Shown piece by piece: positions 54,515-63,157 of a DNA stretch of 64,000 nucleotides; the stretch's first letter is position 1; every line of letters begins with the position of its first letter. The notes beneath the pieces were generated by a model, which had not been told where the DNA came from, did no database searches, and worked only from the letters and a program-made list of their open reading frames with translations. Source of the DNA: CAWCQC01 sp963819905 (GTDB taxonomy: Bacteria; Actinomycetota; Thermoleophilia; Gaiellales; Gaiellaceae); NCBI GenBank assembly GCA_963819905.1, contig CAWFXP010000001.1, positions 186,001-250,000 on the forward strand, read 5' to 3'. The position numbers and the translations under genes are program-made.

Positions 54515-56965
54515 GTGAGAGATCGGGCCGAGATCGTCGTGATCGGCGGAGGGGTCGGCGGCTGCTCGATCCTCTACTGGCTGACCGAGCTCGGCCAGCG
54601 GGACGTGCTGCTCCTCGAACGGGCGGAGCTGACCTCGGGCTCCACGTTTCACTCCGCCGGGCTCGTCGGCCAGCTGCGCAGCTCGCTGCCGCTGACGAAG
54701 ATGATGATGTGGTCGGTCGACCTCTATCGCACGCTCGGCGAGAAGGTCGGGCTCGAGACGGGGTGGCGGGAGGTCGGCTCGCTTCGGCTCGCGTCGTCCG
54801 AGGAGCGGATGGAGGAGTTGTCCCGGCAGGGGGGCTGGGCGAAGACCTTCGGATTGCCGCTCGAGCTCGTCTCGGCGGAGGAGGCACAACGGCTGTTCCC
54901 GCCGATGAGCAAGGACGGCGTGCTCGGCGCCGCCTACCTCGCGACCGACGGCTACATCGATCCTTCACAGCTGACGTATGCCCTGGCCGAGGGCGCCCGG
55001 CGGGGCGGCGCGGAGATCGCCCAGCACACCCGCGTCACCGGCCTCCGCGTCGAGAACGGGCGGGTGCGGGGCGTCGAGACGGACAAGGGCGACGTCGAGA
55101 CCGAGATCGTGGTCAACGCCGGAGGCATGTTCGCCCGTGAGATCGCGGCTCTCGCCGGGGTGACGGTGCCGATCGTTCCGATGGCCCACGAGTTCCTCGT
55201 CACGAAGCCGTCCGGGCTCCCGCTCGACATGCCGACGATTCGCGATCCCTCCTTGCTCGTGTACTTCCGACCCGAGTCGGGCGGACTGATCATGGGCGGC
55301 TACGAGCGGCACTGCGCTCCGTGGGGTCTGGACGGGATCCCACCGGACTTCAACGGCAAGCTCCTCTCCGAGGACTGGCCGCGTTTCGAGGAGCTGATGG
55401 AGAACGCCCTCGTGCGGGTTCCGTCGCTCGCTGAGATGGAGGTCGTCCGGCTGGTCAACGGCCCCGAGGCGTTCACGCCGGACAACGAGTTCATCCTCGG
55501 GCCGACGGACATCCGCGGCCTGTGGACGGCCGCCGGGTTCTGCGCGCACGGGCTAGCGGGCGCCGGGGGCATGGGACGGCTGGTCGCCGAGTGGATCGCC
55601 GAGGGCGCGCCCTCGCTCGACACCTGGGAGATGGATTCCCGGCGCTTCGGCCAGGCGTACCGCTCGCTCGATTACACCCTGGCGAGGACGAAGGAGGTGT
55701 ACGAGACCTACTACGACGTGAGGTACCCGGGGCACGAGAGGCAGGCCGGCAGGCCGCTCCGGCTCTCGTCGGCGTACCCGGCCCTTCGTGACCTGGGCGC
55801 GGTCTTCGGTGAGAAGTCCGGGTGGGAGCGCGCCAACTGGTTCGAGCCGAACGAGGCGAGCGGCGACCCCGACCTGCGTCCCCGCGGCTGGGCCGGGCGG
55901 CTGTGGTCGCCCGCGATCGGCGCCGAGCATCGCGCCTGCCGCGAGGCGGCGGCGCTCTTCGACGAGTCGTCCTTCGCGAAGATCGAGGTCGCCGGCGAGG
56001 GTGCGCCGGAGTTCCTCGAGCGCATGTGCGCCAACCGCGTCGCCCGCGATGTCGGTCGGATCGTCTATACACAGATGCTGAACGAGCGCGGTGGTATCGA
56101 GTGCGACTTCACCGTCACCCGGCTGGCCGGGAGCCGGTTTCGGATCGTGACCGGCACGGCCTTCGGGCAGCACGACCTCGCCTGGATACGCCAGCACGCC
56201 CCCGAGGACGGATCCGTTCAGGTCACGGACGTTACCTCGGCGTACGCGTGCTTCGGGCTGTGGGGCCCCGCGAGCCGGGACATCCTGCAGCCGCTGACGG
56301 CGGCCGATCTGTCCAACTCGGCGTTTCCGTACATGGCTGCGCGGGAGGTGGCGGTCGGACCGGTGCCCTGCCTCGCGGCCCGCGTCACCTATGTCGGGGA
56401 GCTCGGCTGGGAGCTCTACTGCCCGGCTGAGTTCGGTCTCGGCCTGTGGAACGCGATCTGGGATGCAGGCCGCGAGCACGGCCTCTTCGCCGGCGGGTAC
56501 AAGGCGATCGACTCGCTGCGCCTCGAGAAGGGCTACCGCGCGTGGGGAGCCGACATCACTCCCGAGGACACCCCGTTCGAGGCAGGGCTCGGATTCGCCG
56601 TCAGCCTCGACAAGGACGACTTCATCGGCAAGGGCTCGCTGCGCACCGAGGTCGACCGGCGGCTCTGCTGCCTGACGCTCGAGGACCCGAGAGCGGTCGC
56701 GCTCGGGTCCGAGCCGGTACGTGTCGAGAGCGCCTCCGTCGGCCGGGTGACGAGCGGCGGCTACGGCTATGCGATCGGCCGATCGATCGCATACGCCTAC
56801 CTGCCGGTCTCGGCGGCCGAGGTGGGCCGGCCGGTCGAGGTGGAGATCTTCGGCGAGTGGGTGGCGGGGCAGGTTTCCGCAGAGCCCCTCTACGACCCCG
56901 ACGGCCGGCGCATCCGAGACGAGCCCGCCGTGTCTGCCGCGGCCGAGCGCGAGGCCGTCGGCTAG
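54515..56965 (+). CDS. FAD-dependent dimethylglycine/sarcosine dehydrogenase-like protein with GcvT domain
   Basis: 816 aa. Residues 1-380: DAO-type FAD domain with dinucleotide motif VIGGGVGGCSILYWL and the TSGSTFHSAGL stretch, where the His is in the position that binds FAD covalently in dimethylglycine dehydrogenase. Residues about 380-440: FAO-M linker (RPLRLSSAYPALRDLGAVFG). Residues 440-800: GcvT-like folate domain (YVGELGWELYCPAEFG, SLRLEKGYRAWGADITPEDT). It oxidatively demethylates N-methyl glycines and delivers C1 to tetrahydrofolate. GTG 54515 is the start. It converges on a choline-kinase-like gene with 4 bases of overlap, and split glycine decarboxylase lies 15 kb away. Confidence 0.9.
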   Translation: MRDRAEIVVIGGGVGGCSILYWLTELGQRDVLLLERAELTSGSTFHSAGLVGQLRSSLPLTKMMMWSVDLYRTLGEKVGLETGWREVGSLRLASSEERMEELSRQGGWAKTFGLPLELVSAEEAQRLFPPMSKDGVLGAAYLATDGYIDPSQLTYALAEGARRGGAEIAQHTRVTGLRVENGRVRGVETDKGDVETEIVVNAGGMFAREIAALAGVTVPIVPMAHEFLVTKPSGLPLDMPTIRDPSLLVYFRPESGGLIMGGYERHCAPWGLDGIPPDFNGKLLSEDWPRFEELMENALVRVPSLAEMEVVRLVNGPEAFTPDNEFILGPTDIRGLWTAAGFCAHGLAGAGGMGRLVAEWIAEGAPSLDTWEMDSRRFGQAYRSLDYTLARTKEVYETYYDVRYPGHERQAGRPLRLSSAYPALRDLGAVFGEKSGWERANWFEPNEASGDPDLRPRGWAGRLWSPAIGAEHRACREAAALFDESSFAKIEVAGEGAPEFLERMCANRVARDVGRIVYTQMLNERGGIECDFTVTRLAGSRFRIVTGTAFGQHDLAWIRQHAPEDGSVQVTDVTSAYACFGLWGPASRDILQPLTAADLSNSAFPYMAAREVAVGPVPCLAARVTYVGELGWELYCPAEFGLGLWNAIWDAGREHGLFAGGYKAIDSLRLEKGYRAWGADITPEDTPFEAGLGFAVSLDKDDFIGKGSLRTEVDRRLCCLTLEDPRAVALGSEPVRVESASVGRVTSGGYGYAIGRSIAYAYLPVSAAEVGRPVEVEIFGEWVAGQVSAEPLYDPDGRRIRDEPAVSAAAEREAVG

Positions 56966-57891
56966 CCCCGAGTCGCGTCGGACAACAGGCGTCCGAGCTC
57001 GTCCGACTCGAGGTCACGCACCGCGTGGCCCCACTTGTCGAGCGCCTCTTCCCAGTAGTCGAACTCGACGTCCTCGTTCGGCTCGAGCATGCCGGAGTGA
57101 ACCGAGAACCAGAGCGTCCAGGTGAAGTTCGACATGATCAAGTACAGCCGCGTACGGGCCACCTGAGCCGGGATGCGCGAGCCGAAGTACGCCTCGCACA
57201 GGAGCTCGACGTCGTCGGGGGTGAAGTCGCTCTCGGCGGCGAGATCGCCGAGCTCGAAGCAGCGGTCGTGAAGCCCGCTGAGCTGGTAGTCGATCAGCCT
57301 GATCGATCCGTCGTCCATGACGTTCTCGGCGAGCAGGTCGTTGTTGCACGAGACACCCTCCGTCCGCCGGACGCTCAGAGCCTGCTCGATCCGCGTCACC
57401 GTCGGGAGGTGCGTCTCGTAGTCGTCCGGCTTGCGGAGCCCGTTCTGCCTGCAAATCTCGAGGAAGCCCTCGAGGTGGCGGAAGATGTCGAACGGGTTCG
57501 AGAACGGCCGGCAGCGGTCGTGCAGCTGCCTGCAGGCTCGTCCGATGCGCGGGATGTTCGCGGTGTCCCGCACGTCCTCGGAGTGGAAGGTCACGCCGTC
57601 GATGTGCTCGAGCACGAGCGCCGGGAGCTCCGGGAAGGCCGCGAGGACGCCCGCGCCGATCCCGGTCTCGCCTGCCTTGGTCGTGTTCTCGATCTCAACG
57701 TCCGCCGGTACTCCGAGCAGCACCTCGTTGATGCCCGGTTGCAGGAGCCTGACGATCCACCGCTCGCCGTCGACGGTCACGAGATGCGTGACGTGGCTCA
57801 GGCCGCCCTTCATGACGGTCGACGCGACCTGCCGTCCGCTCCACGCGGGCATCCGGTCGATCACGTCCTGAAGCGTCGCCGGCCCCGCCAT
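56962..57891 (-). CDS. Choline/ethanolamine kinase-like phosphotransferase with an altered catalytic motif
   Basis: 309 aa protein-kinase-like fold (APH/choline kinase). N-terminal lobe GGLSHVTHLVTVDGERWIVR, then LPALVLEHIDGVTF and the catalytic loop GVSCNNDLLAENVMDDG followed by RLIDYQLSGLHDRCFELGDL. The Asp (catalytic base) and Asn are kept, but the usual His of HxD (CHNDLL) is Asn. The metal Asp (IDY) is present. It lies tail to tail with a dimethylglycine-dehydrogenase-like gene, so choline or betaine metabolism is a plausible context. Start ATG 57891. Confidence 0.87.
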   Translation of the reverse strand: MAGPATLQDVIDRMPAWSGRQVASTVMKGGLSHVTHLVTVDGERWIVRLLQPGINEVLLGVPADVEIENTTKAGETGIGAGVLAAFPELPALVLEHIDGVTFHSEDVRDTANIPRIGRACRQLHDRCRPFSNPFDIFRHLEGFLEICRQNGLRKPDDYETHLPTVTRIEQALSVRRTEGVSCNNDLLAENVMDDGSIRLIDYQLSGLHDRCFELGDLAAESDFTPDDVELLCEAYFGSRIPAQVARTRLYLIMSNFTWTLWFSVHSGMLEPNEDVEFDYWEEALDKWGHAVRDLESDELGRLLSDATRG

Positions 57892-58032
57892 CACGACGCT
57901 CCTGGTCTCACTGGAGGCTCCACAGCGCGACCCTATCGCCCGCGCGGGCGCTCTCCGGCGAGAGGAGGAGTCCGATGAGTAGCGCGCCCGAGGAACGGGT
58001 AGGCCAAGGGTCCACGTCAAAGGAGGAAAGTC

Positions 58033-58542
58033 ATGCAGATGCAGTCGCTGAACGACGTCCTCGTCGAGCAGCTTTCGGACCTCTACAGTGCCGAGCGCCA
58101 GCTCGTCGACGCGCTTCCCAAGGTCGCGAACGCGGCCAGCGCGCCGGAACTGCGTGAGGCATTCGAGAATCACCTGTCGGAGACCCGCCGACATGTCGCC
58201 CGTCTCGAGCAGATCTTCGAGAGCGCCGACGTGCGGCGGCAGGAGGAGCACTGCGAGGGGATGGAAGGCCTCATCCGCGAGGGCGAGAGCATCGTCTCGG
58301 CGAGCGGAGACCCGGCCGCCAAGGACGCAGCGCTGATCGCCGCCGCCCAGCGAATCGAGCACTACGAGATCGCCGGGTACGGGACGGCCCGGACGCTCGC
58401 CGACCAGCTCGACCTCGACGAGGCAAAGGATCTCCTCGACGAGACGCTCGACGAGGAGTCGAAGGCGGACGAGCGTCTCACCGCGATCGCGACGGGTGGG
58501 ATGTTCAAGGTGGGCGTCAACGAGGACGCAGCGAACCGCTAG
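58033..58542 (+). CDS. DUF892 (YciE-type) ferritin-like protein
   Basis: 169 aa four-helix ferritin-like protein: LNDVLVEQLSDLYSAERQLV, LREAFENHLSETRRHVARLE, RIEHYEIAGYGTARTLADQL and ETLDEESKADERLTAIA, with repeated Glu and H-x3-E pairs that can bind a di-iron centre. A clear RBS (AAAGGAGG) precedes ATG 58033. YciE relatives are stress-induced. Monocistronic, followed by a strong hairpin. Confidence 0.9.
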   Translation: MQMQSLNDVLVEQLSDLYSAERQLVDALPKVANAASAPELREAFENHLSETRRHVARLEQIFESADVRRQEEHCEGMEGLIREGESIVSASGDPAAKDAALIAAAQRIEHYEIAGYGTARTLADQLDLDEAKDLLDETLDEESKADERLTAIATGGMFKVGVNEDAANR

Positions 58543-58554
58543 CGATCAATCTCC

Positions 58555-58587
58555 GGGCAGGCGAGGCGGCACGCGCCTCGCCTGCCC
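58555..58587. terminator. Perfect 14-base-pair hairpin between convergent genes
   Basis: Arms GGGCAGGCGAGGCG (58555-58568) and CGCCTCGCCTGCCC (58574-58587) pair perfectly around a 5-base loop. It lies 13 bases after the DUF892 stop and 24 bases before the end of the Rieske gene on the other strand. Bidirectional terminator is the simplest reading. Confidence 0.8.
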
Positions 58588-58610
58588 AGCCTGGACACAC
58601 TCCGCGCCGG

Positions 58611-59462
58611 TCAGCGGGCCGAGCGTACTTCGAGGCGGCCGTCGCTCCGGCGGACGTCGAGGGCTGGCTGTGGAGCGAACGCGGGGCCCCTCCGCACCGA
58701 GCCGTCGAGCGCGAAGGTGCTGCCGTGGCAGCCGCAGACGACATGCCCGGCTTCTAGGGTGCCCTCTGCCAGCGAGCAGCCCCGATGGGAGCAGCGGTCG
58801 AGGAGCGCGCGCGTCTTGCCCTCGTACGTGACGAGCACCACCGCCACATTCGAGGCGAGGGCTCGGCGCATCGTGCCCTCGGCCGGCGCATCTCCGCGGA
58901 TCGCAGTCCAGTCCTCCGGCGGCGACTCGAAGACCGTCTCGTTGACGCCGACGCCGAGCGAGTACGTGAGGTGGCTCCCGAGCCAGCCGGCCGTCGCCGC
59001 GGCGGCCGCTCCGAGGAGGGACAGGCCGACTCCGAGCCGTCTACATCCCCGACGGCGCGCGGTGAGCGAGGCGGTGAACAGCGTCAGCGCGGCCGCGTTT
59101 CCGGCTGCGTGGAGGACACCCGTCCGCCGCGCCTGGCCGGAAACGTCTGCCCAGTCGGAGAGGCCGGCGGCGACGGCGGGGACGGCCGAGGCGACGCCCA
59201 CGGCAACGAGCTTGTCCGCAGCGGGCTGGGCCTTCGGGCCGCCGACGAGGTCGAGCACGAGCGAGCTCGTCCACGAGCCGAGGACGACGTCGGTGAGGAG
59301 CGGATGGAGCGGGTGTCCGAGCCAGGTGCCGGAGAGAGCCTCTCCCACCGGCGAGCTGCGAGGCACGGCCTGCTTGATCTTCTCCTGCGCGGCGCCTGCC
59401 GGGTCATCGAGCCACTCGAGGCGGTCGAGCAGGTCCGGCACGTTGTCCGCCGGAGATCTCAT
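58611..59462 (-). CDS. DUF2231 membrane domain fused to a Rieske [2Fe-2S] domain
   Basis: 283 aa. Residues about 45-170 form a DUF2231-like four-helix membrane domain (LGHPLHPLLTDVVLGSW, two His; then AVPAVAAGLSDWADVSG and LGVGLSLLGAAAAATAGW). Residues about 185-283 are a Rieske domain with RCSHRGCSLAEG and CGCHGSTFALDG ligand pairs. The domain could pass electrons at the membrane, with the paired His residues as haem or metal ligands (inference). It converges on the DUF892 gene. Confidence 0.88.
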   Translation of the reverse strand: MRSPADNVPDLLDRLEWLDDPAGAAQEKIKQAVPRSSPVGEALSGTWLGHPLHPLLTDVVLGSWTSSLVLDLVGGPKAQPAADKLVAVGVASAVPAVAAGLSDWADVSGQARRTGVLHAAGNAAALTLFTASLTARRRGCRRLGVGLSLLGAAAAATAGWLGSHLTYSLGVGVNETVFESPPEDWTAIRGDAPAEGTMRRALASNVAVVLVTYEGKTRALLDRCSHRGCSLAEGTLEAGHVVCGCHGSTFALDGSVRRGPAFAPQPALDVRRSDGRLEVRSAR

Positions 59463-59633
59463 GCCTCATCATCCTTCCCACGCGACGGCGCCAGCTTCTC
59501 CGTGCCCATGTGCACCTCCGTTGGCTTCGGTGCTGCCTTCCTTCCCGGCACCGATCCGCGCCAAACTGTCACGGTCGGCTCACCGGCTGCCTGGCAAACT
59601 GCGTCGGGCTTCATCACCCCGGAAGGAGGCACG

Positions 59634-60503
59634 GTGATCTCTCGGATCGGGCACGTCGCCTTGCGCGTTCGCAATCTCGACGACGCGGTCGTCCATGCAG
59701 TCGAGGTGCTCGGCCTGCGCGAGGTCGAACGCAGCGAGGGGACCGTCTACCTGACCTGCGACACGACGCACCACGGGCTCCAGCTGCTCGAGGGCGACGA
59801 CGTCTGCCTCGACCACGCCGGCTTCGAAGCGCTCGGTGCGGATGGTCTCGCTCGCGTCCGGGAGATGCTCGAGCGCGAGGAGGTTCCGATCCTGTCCGAC
59901 GGCGCCCGGGAGCTCGGCATTCGTGACTCCGTGCGCTTTGCCGGCCCGGGTGGCCTCGTGCTCGAGGTCTATGAGGGAATGGAGGCGGTGGAGCTGCCGC
60001 CGGTCGCAGGCGGGGTTCGCCCGGTCAAGCTGCAGCACATCACGTTCAGAACGGACGACATGGATGGTCTGGAACGGCTCTTCGGGCTGCTCGGCTTCAG
60101 GCTGTCCGACCGGATCGGAGACGCTCTCACCTGGATGCGCTGCAATCCCGATCATCACGGCGTCGCCTTCATCAGCGGCGGCAGCGGGCTCCATCACTAC
60201 GCCTGGGAAGTCGAGAGCTGGGCCGACCTCGAGCGGCTCGGCGATCACCTCCTCGCCTGCGGCAAGCGGTTCATGTACGGGCCCGGCAGACACGGCCCCG
60301 GGCTCAACCTGTTCTGCTATCACCTCGACGGCGCCGGCGTCCTCGTCGAGTACGCGGCCGATCTCCAGCGCATCTACGACGACGAGCAACACGTCCCGCG
60401 GGACTGGCCGATGGCCCCTGAATCGATCAACCAGTGGGGCCCCGGGCCTCCCGAGGAGTTCATGGCCCAGCTCACGCCGGCCGCGAGCGCGAGCGCCGGC
60501 TGA
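59634..60503 (+). CDS. Extradiol (VOC) dioxygenase, two-domain
   Basis: 289 aa. Two VOC modules: SRIGHVALRVRNLDDAV (domain 1) and VKLQHITFRTDDMDGLERLF (domain 2). Domain 2 carries the metal set: His in LQHITF, His in GLHHYAWEV, Glu in GVLVEYAAD. A conserved HGPGLNLFCYH stretch precedes it. The GTG at 59634 has a good GGAAGGAGG site six bases upstream. Such enzymes cleave catechols or act on gallate-like substrates; here isolated from other aromatic-degradation genes. Confidence 0.87.
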   Translation: MISRIGHVALRVRNLDDAVVHAVEVLGLREVERSEGTVYLTCDTTHHGLQLLEGDDVCLDHAGFEALGADGLARVREMLEREEVPILSDGARELGIRDSVRFAGPGGLVLEVYEGMEAVELPPVAGGVRPVKLQHITFRTDDMDGLERLFGLLGFRLSDRIGDALTWMRCNPDHHGVAFISGGSGLHHYAWEVESWADLERLGDHLLACGKRFMYGPGRHGPGLNLFCYHLDGAGVLVEYAADLQRIYDDEQHVPRDWPMAPESINQWGPGPPEEFMAQLTPAASASAG

Positions 60504-60520
60504 GAGCGGCGCAGAGCCGT

Positions 60521-61351
60521 TCAGGAGGCGCGCTCGGCGCGGTACCCGACCGCCTGGACGACGCGTGGCAGTCCGAGGAGCGTCGTCGCATCGCGCGCGA
60601 TCGCGTACAGCTCGGCCACGATCTCGCGTACCTCGTCTTCCGTAGCGAGATTCTCGGCGATCGCTGCCGCTGCGATGTTCTCCATCGTCACCGGGTGAAG
60701 CAGCTTGACGTCCCCCTCGTAGCCCTCGGGACTCATCGCGAGGGGTTGAGAGACGCCGATCTCGACGCGTTCGCAGCCGGCTCCCAGGAGGAGCGACGGG
60801 AGCTGACGACCCAGGTACGCGTCGCCTCCACGCGCGGCGGCCGTGCTCGTGTACAGGTCGCAGTACCGGTCGAACGTCCCGTTCGGCGGGTAGCAGAACG
60901 CCCCGGCGTAGTCGATGTCCTCGAGGACGGCGATCCCGTCCGGTCGTAGCGCTTCGACCAGACGCGTCACGACGGCTTGTCGCTCGGGGAGATGCGAGAT
61001 GAGAAACCGCGCGTACACGACGCCGTACTCGGCGTCGATCGGCGCGGTCAGGACGTCGCGGCATACGTACTCGACGTTCGCGGCGCCGGCATCGGCCGCT
61101 TCGTCCCGTGCTATCCGGATCTTCTCCTCGTCCATGTCGACCCCGACGACCCTGCCGCCAGGGCCGACGCGACGCGAAAGCTCGAGCGCCACGTCTCCTC
61201 CCCCGCAGCCGACGTCCAGGCAGACGGCGCCGGGTGTGACGACGCGGTCGAGCAGGGCCGCCGTCGTCGGCTGCATCACGCGGGCCAGCAGACGGAGACG
61301 CTCACGTCCCGCCAGCCCGCCGCGGATCATGTATCGATCAGGCGAGGACAC
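60521..61351 (-). CDS. Class I SAM-dependent methyltransferase
   Basis: 276 aa. Motif I CLDVGCGGGDVALELSRRV, motif II VVGVDMDEEKIRIA, motif III YVCRDVLTAPI, then YARFLISHLPERQAVVTRL and LRPDGIAVLEDIDYAG. C-terminal substrate domain includes ARGGDAYLGRQLPSLLLGAG. Family fits UbiE/MenG-like and small-molecule methyltransferases; substrate unknown. It is six bases downstream of the cupin-TPR gene and probably co-transcribed with it. Confidence 0.88.
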   Translation of the reverse strand: MSSPDRYMIRGGLAGRERLRLLARVMQPTTAALLDRVVTPGAVCLDVGCGGGDVALELSRRVGPGGRVVGVDMDEEKIRIARDEAADAGAANVEYVCRDVLTAPIDAEYGVVYARFLISHLPERQAVVTRLVEALRPDGIAVLEDIDYAGAFCYPPNGTFDRYCDLYTSTAAARGGDAYLGRQLPSLLLGAGCERVEIGVSQPLAMSPEGYEGDVKLLHPVTMENIAAAAIAENLATEDEVREIVAELYAIARDATTLLGLPRVVQAVGYRAERAS

Positions 61352-61357
61352 GGATCG

Positions 61358-62011
61358 CTAGCCGACCAGCTCCTTGAACCCCGGCTCGCCGCGGATCGGA
61401 TCGAAATCGGAGTCGCCGGCGGCGAACGAGCGCGACACGTCGGACTTGTCGATCGCGAGCCGAAGGTGCTCGATCGCATCGTGCGGCCGCCCGGCGAGAC
61501 TCTCGCAGCACGCGACGTTGTAGAGCAGCGCCGGGTACTCGGGATGGGCCGCGATGAGCTCGCGTCCACGGTCGGCAGCCTCGGCGTAGTCGCCGGACTC
61601 GTAGAGCGGGTTGAGCGGCGCCCAGATCTCCCAGCCCATCGGTTCGTACACCTTCCCGGGCCTGCCGCCGACCGCGACGATCGTCGTCCCCGACTCCTCG
61701 GCGAAGGCCGTCCGCTTGACGCCCGGGGGGACGAAGACGAGCGTGCCGGTCGGCGCGTCCACCCGTTCGCCGTCGAGGACGAACGTCGCGTGGCCGCTCT
61801 GGACGAGGTAGAGCTCCTCGTGCGCGTCCTCCTGCTCCTCCTCCTCCGACTCGTCGTGCTCGTTGATGATCCTGTCGCCCACGGCGCGGGCCGTCCACGC
61901 ATTCACGCCGAAGGATCTGATGCCGAAGTGGTGGCGGAGGGGCCGGAAGGGGCAGCGCCCGTCGCTGACCTCATCGACCTCGTCGAGTTGCGCCACCGAG
62001 TAACCGCTCAT
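61358..62011 (-). CDS. Cupin domain protein with TPR-like C-terminus
   Basis: 217 aa. Cupin barrel about residues 35-120: HEELYLVQSGHATFVLDG (motif 1, with an acidic run SEEEEQEDA before it) and LVFVPPGVKRTAF (motif 2, where the usual His is missing). The C-terminal 80 residues read as a TPR-like helical pair (YEAGDYAEAADRGRELI-type, then YPALLYNVACCESLAGRPHD). The incomplete metal site suggests ligand sensing rather than catalysis. First gene of a pair with the methyltransferase. Confidence 0.82.
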   Translation of the reverse strand: MSGYSVAQLDEVDEVSDGRCPFRPLRHHFGIRSFGVNAWTARAVGDRIINEHDESEEEEQEDAHEELYLVQSGHATFVLDGERVDAPTGTLVFVPPGVKRTAFAEESGTTIVAVGGRPGKVYEPMGWEIWAPLNPLYESGDYAEAADRGRELIAAHPEYPALLYNVACCESLAGRPHDAIEHLRLAIDKSDVSRSFAAGDSDFDPIRGEPGFKELVG

Positions 62012-62088
62012 GAGACCTCCCCGGGGATCGTGGTGGTGCGGAAGCGACCCTCCCGAGGGTAGTCAGGTCGACGCTCGCACGCCACGGC

Positions 62089-62508
62089 TCAGGGGCGGCG
62101 GGCCGGAACTCGGATGGGTTGGGCGTACCAGGCGACCGAGCCGGCGCGATCCTCCATGCGCACCTGGACGCGGGCGCGCCCTGCCTTCAGCGTGTCCGGA
62201 AGCGCGAGCGAGACCAGCCACCTGCCCGGCCGCAGCCAACGCGTCGTGAACCTGGATATCACCTTCTGGTAGCGGATGACTCGGAGCTGCACGCGGATCA
62301 CCTCGTCCGTTCTGATCTCCGCCATCACCGCACCGGCGCCGTGGGCTTTCGGGACGGCCGAGACGCCGAGCACTTCCGCGTCGACACCGTTCGCGCCACC
62401 ATCGGCCGAGAGCGCGCTCGGCGCCGATACGAGCACGAGCACGACGACCAGGAACAGCACAACCGGCCCGCGAGGCCGGCGACCTCGGAACTTCGGTGCG
62501 CGTAACAC
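62089..62508 (-). CDS. Secreted or membrane-anchored protein of unknown function
   Basis: About 139 aa from GTG 62508 (VLRAPKFRGRRPRG) with a signal sequence, VVLFLVVVLVLVSAPSALSA, and a beta-rich mature part (RVQLRVIRYQKVISRFTTRW, PGRWLVSLALPDTLKAGRAR). An upstream ATG at 62613 would add 35 Arg-rich residues and is less likely. Not recognised; the mature part could be an immunoglobulin-like fold. It diverges from the VOC gene. Confidence 0.6.
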   Translation of the reverse strand: MLRAPKFRGRRPRGPVVLFLVVVLVLVSAPSALSADGGANGVDAEVLGVSAVPKAHGAGAVMAEIRTDEVIRVQLRVIRYQKVISRFTTRWLRPGRWLVSLALPDTLKAGRARVQVRMEDRAGSVAWYAQPIRVPARRP

Positions 62509-62642
62509 TTTCAGCGATTCATACACAAGAAACGCCGACCGCGTTCCCACCCGCCGAGCACGGGCTCGCGCGATCCGCGACGAGTCTGATCGCGGGAACG
62601 AGCCGGTTGACACAACGAGAGGCTTGCAACCTATCCTGATGA

Positions 62643-63077
62643 ATGCGCCTGGACGGGCCGGATGCGTCGCTCGCCAACGGGGCTCAGCGGCTCTTGTCGC
62701 TCGACTTCGTGTATTTACCGATCGAGGACGTGGACGAAGCCGCGGCCGACTATGTGAGGCTTCTCGAAGGTGAGCTCCTCTGGAGGGTCCGCGGGCTCGG
62801 CACGACGGTCGCCTGTGTTCGCCTCCCCGGTGTGGGACCGTTGATGCTCCTGTCCGGCCATCTGGAAGGAGCGACGCCGATCCTCATCTACCGCGTTGCC
62901 GACTATGCGGCAGCCGTCGAGCGGCTCCGAGCCGCCGGCGCCTCAGACCTCCGGGAGCTCGAGATCCCGCAGGGCCCGTGCGCGAGCTTCCAGCTTCCGA
63001 GCGGGCAACGCTTTGCCGTCTACGAGCTCGTCCGACCAGGCGTAGATCGGCACTTCGAAGGCCGCTTCGACGCATGA
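62643..63077 (+). CDS. VOC/glyoxalase-like protein
   Basis: 144 aa. SLDFVYLPIEDVDEAAADYV begins the first beta-alpha-beta unit and LIYRVADYAAAVERLRAAGA the second, ending RFAVYELVRPG with the Glu at the metal position. The first His is absent (LDFVYLP), so a binding rather than metalloenzyme role is possible. No coupling to its neighbours is visible. Confidence 0.75.
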   Translation: MRLDGPDASLANGAQRLLSLDFVYLPIEDVDEAAADYVRLLEGELLWRVRGLGTTVACVRLPGVGPLMLLSGHLEGATPILIYRVADYAAAVERLRAAGASDLRELEIPQGPCASFQLPSGQRFAVYELVRPGVDRHFEGRFDA

Positions 63078-63157
63078 GCTCGTTCCGGTCACTACACGCC
63101 AATTGCCCCAGACCCGCTCGGAGCTCGTCTTGGAGGCGTTTCGAAGGGAGCTTGTAG

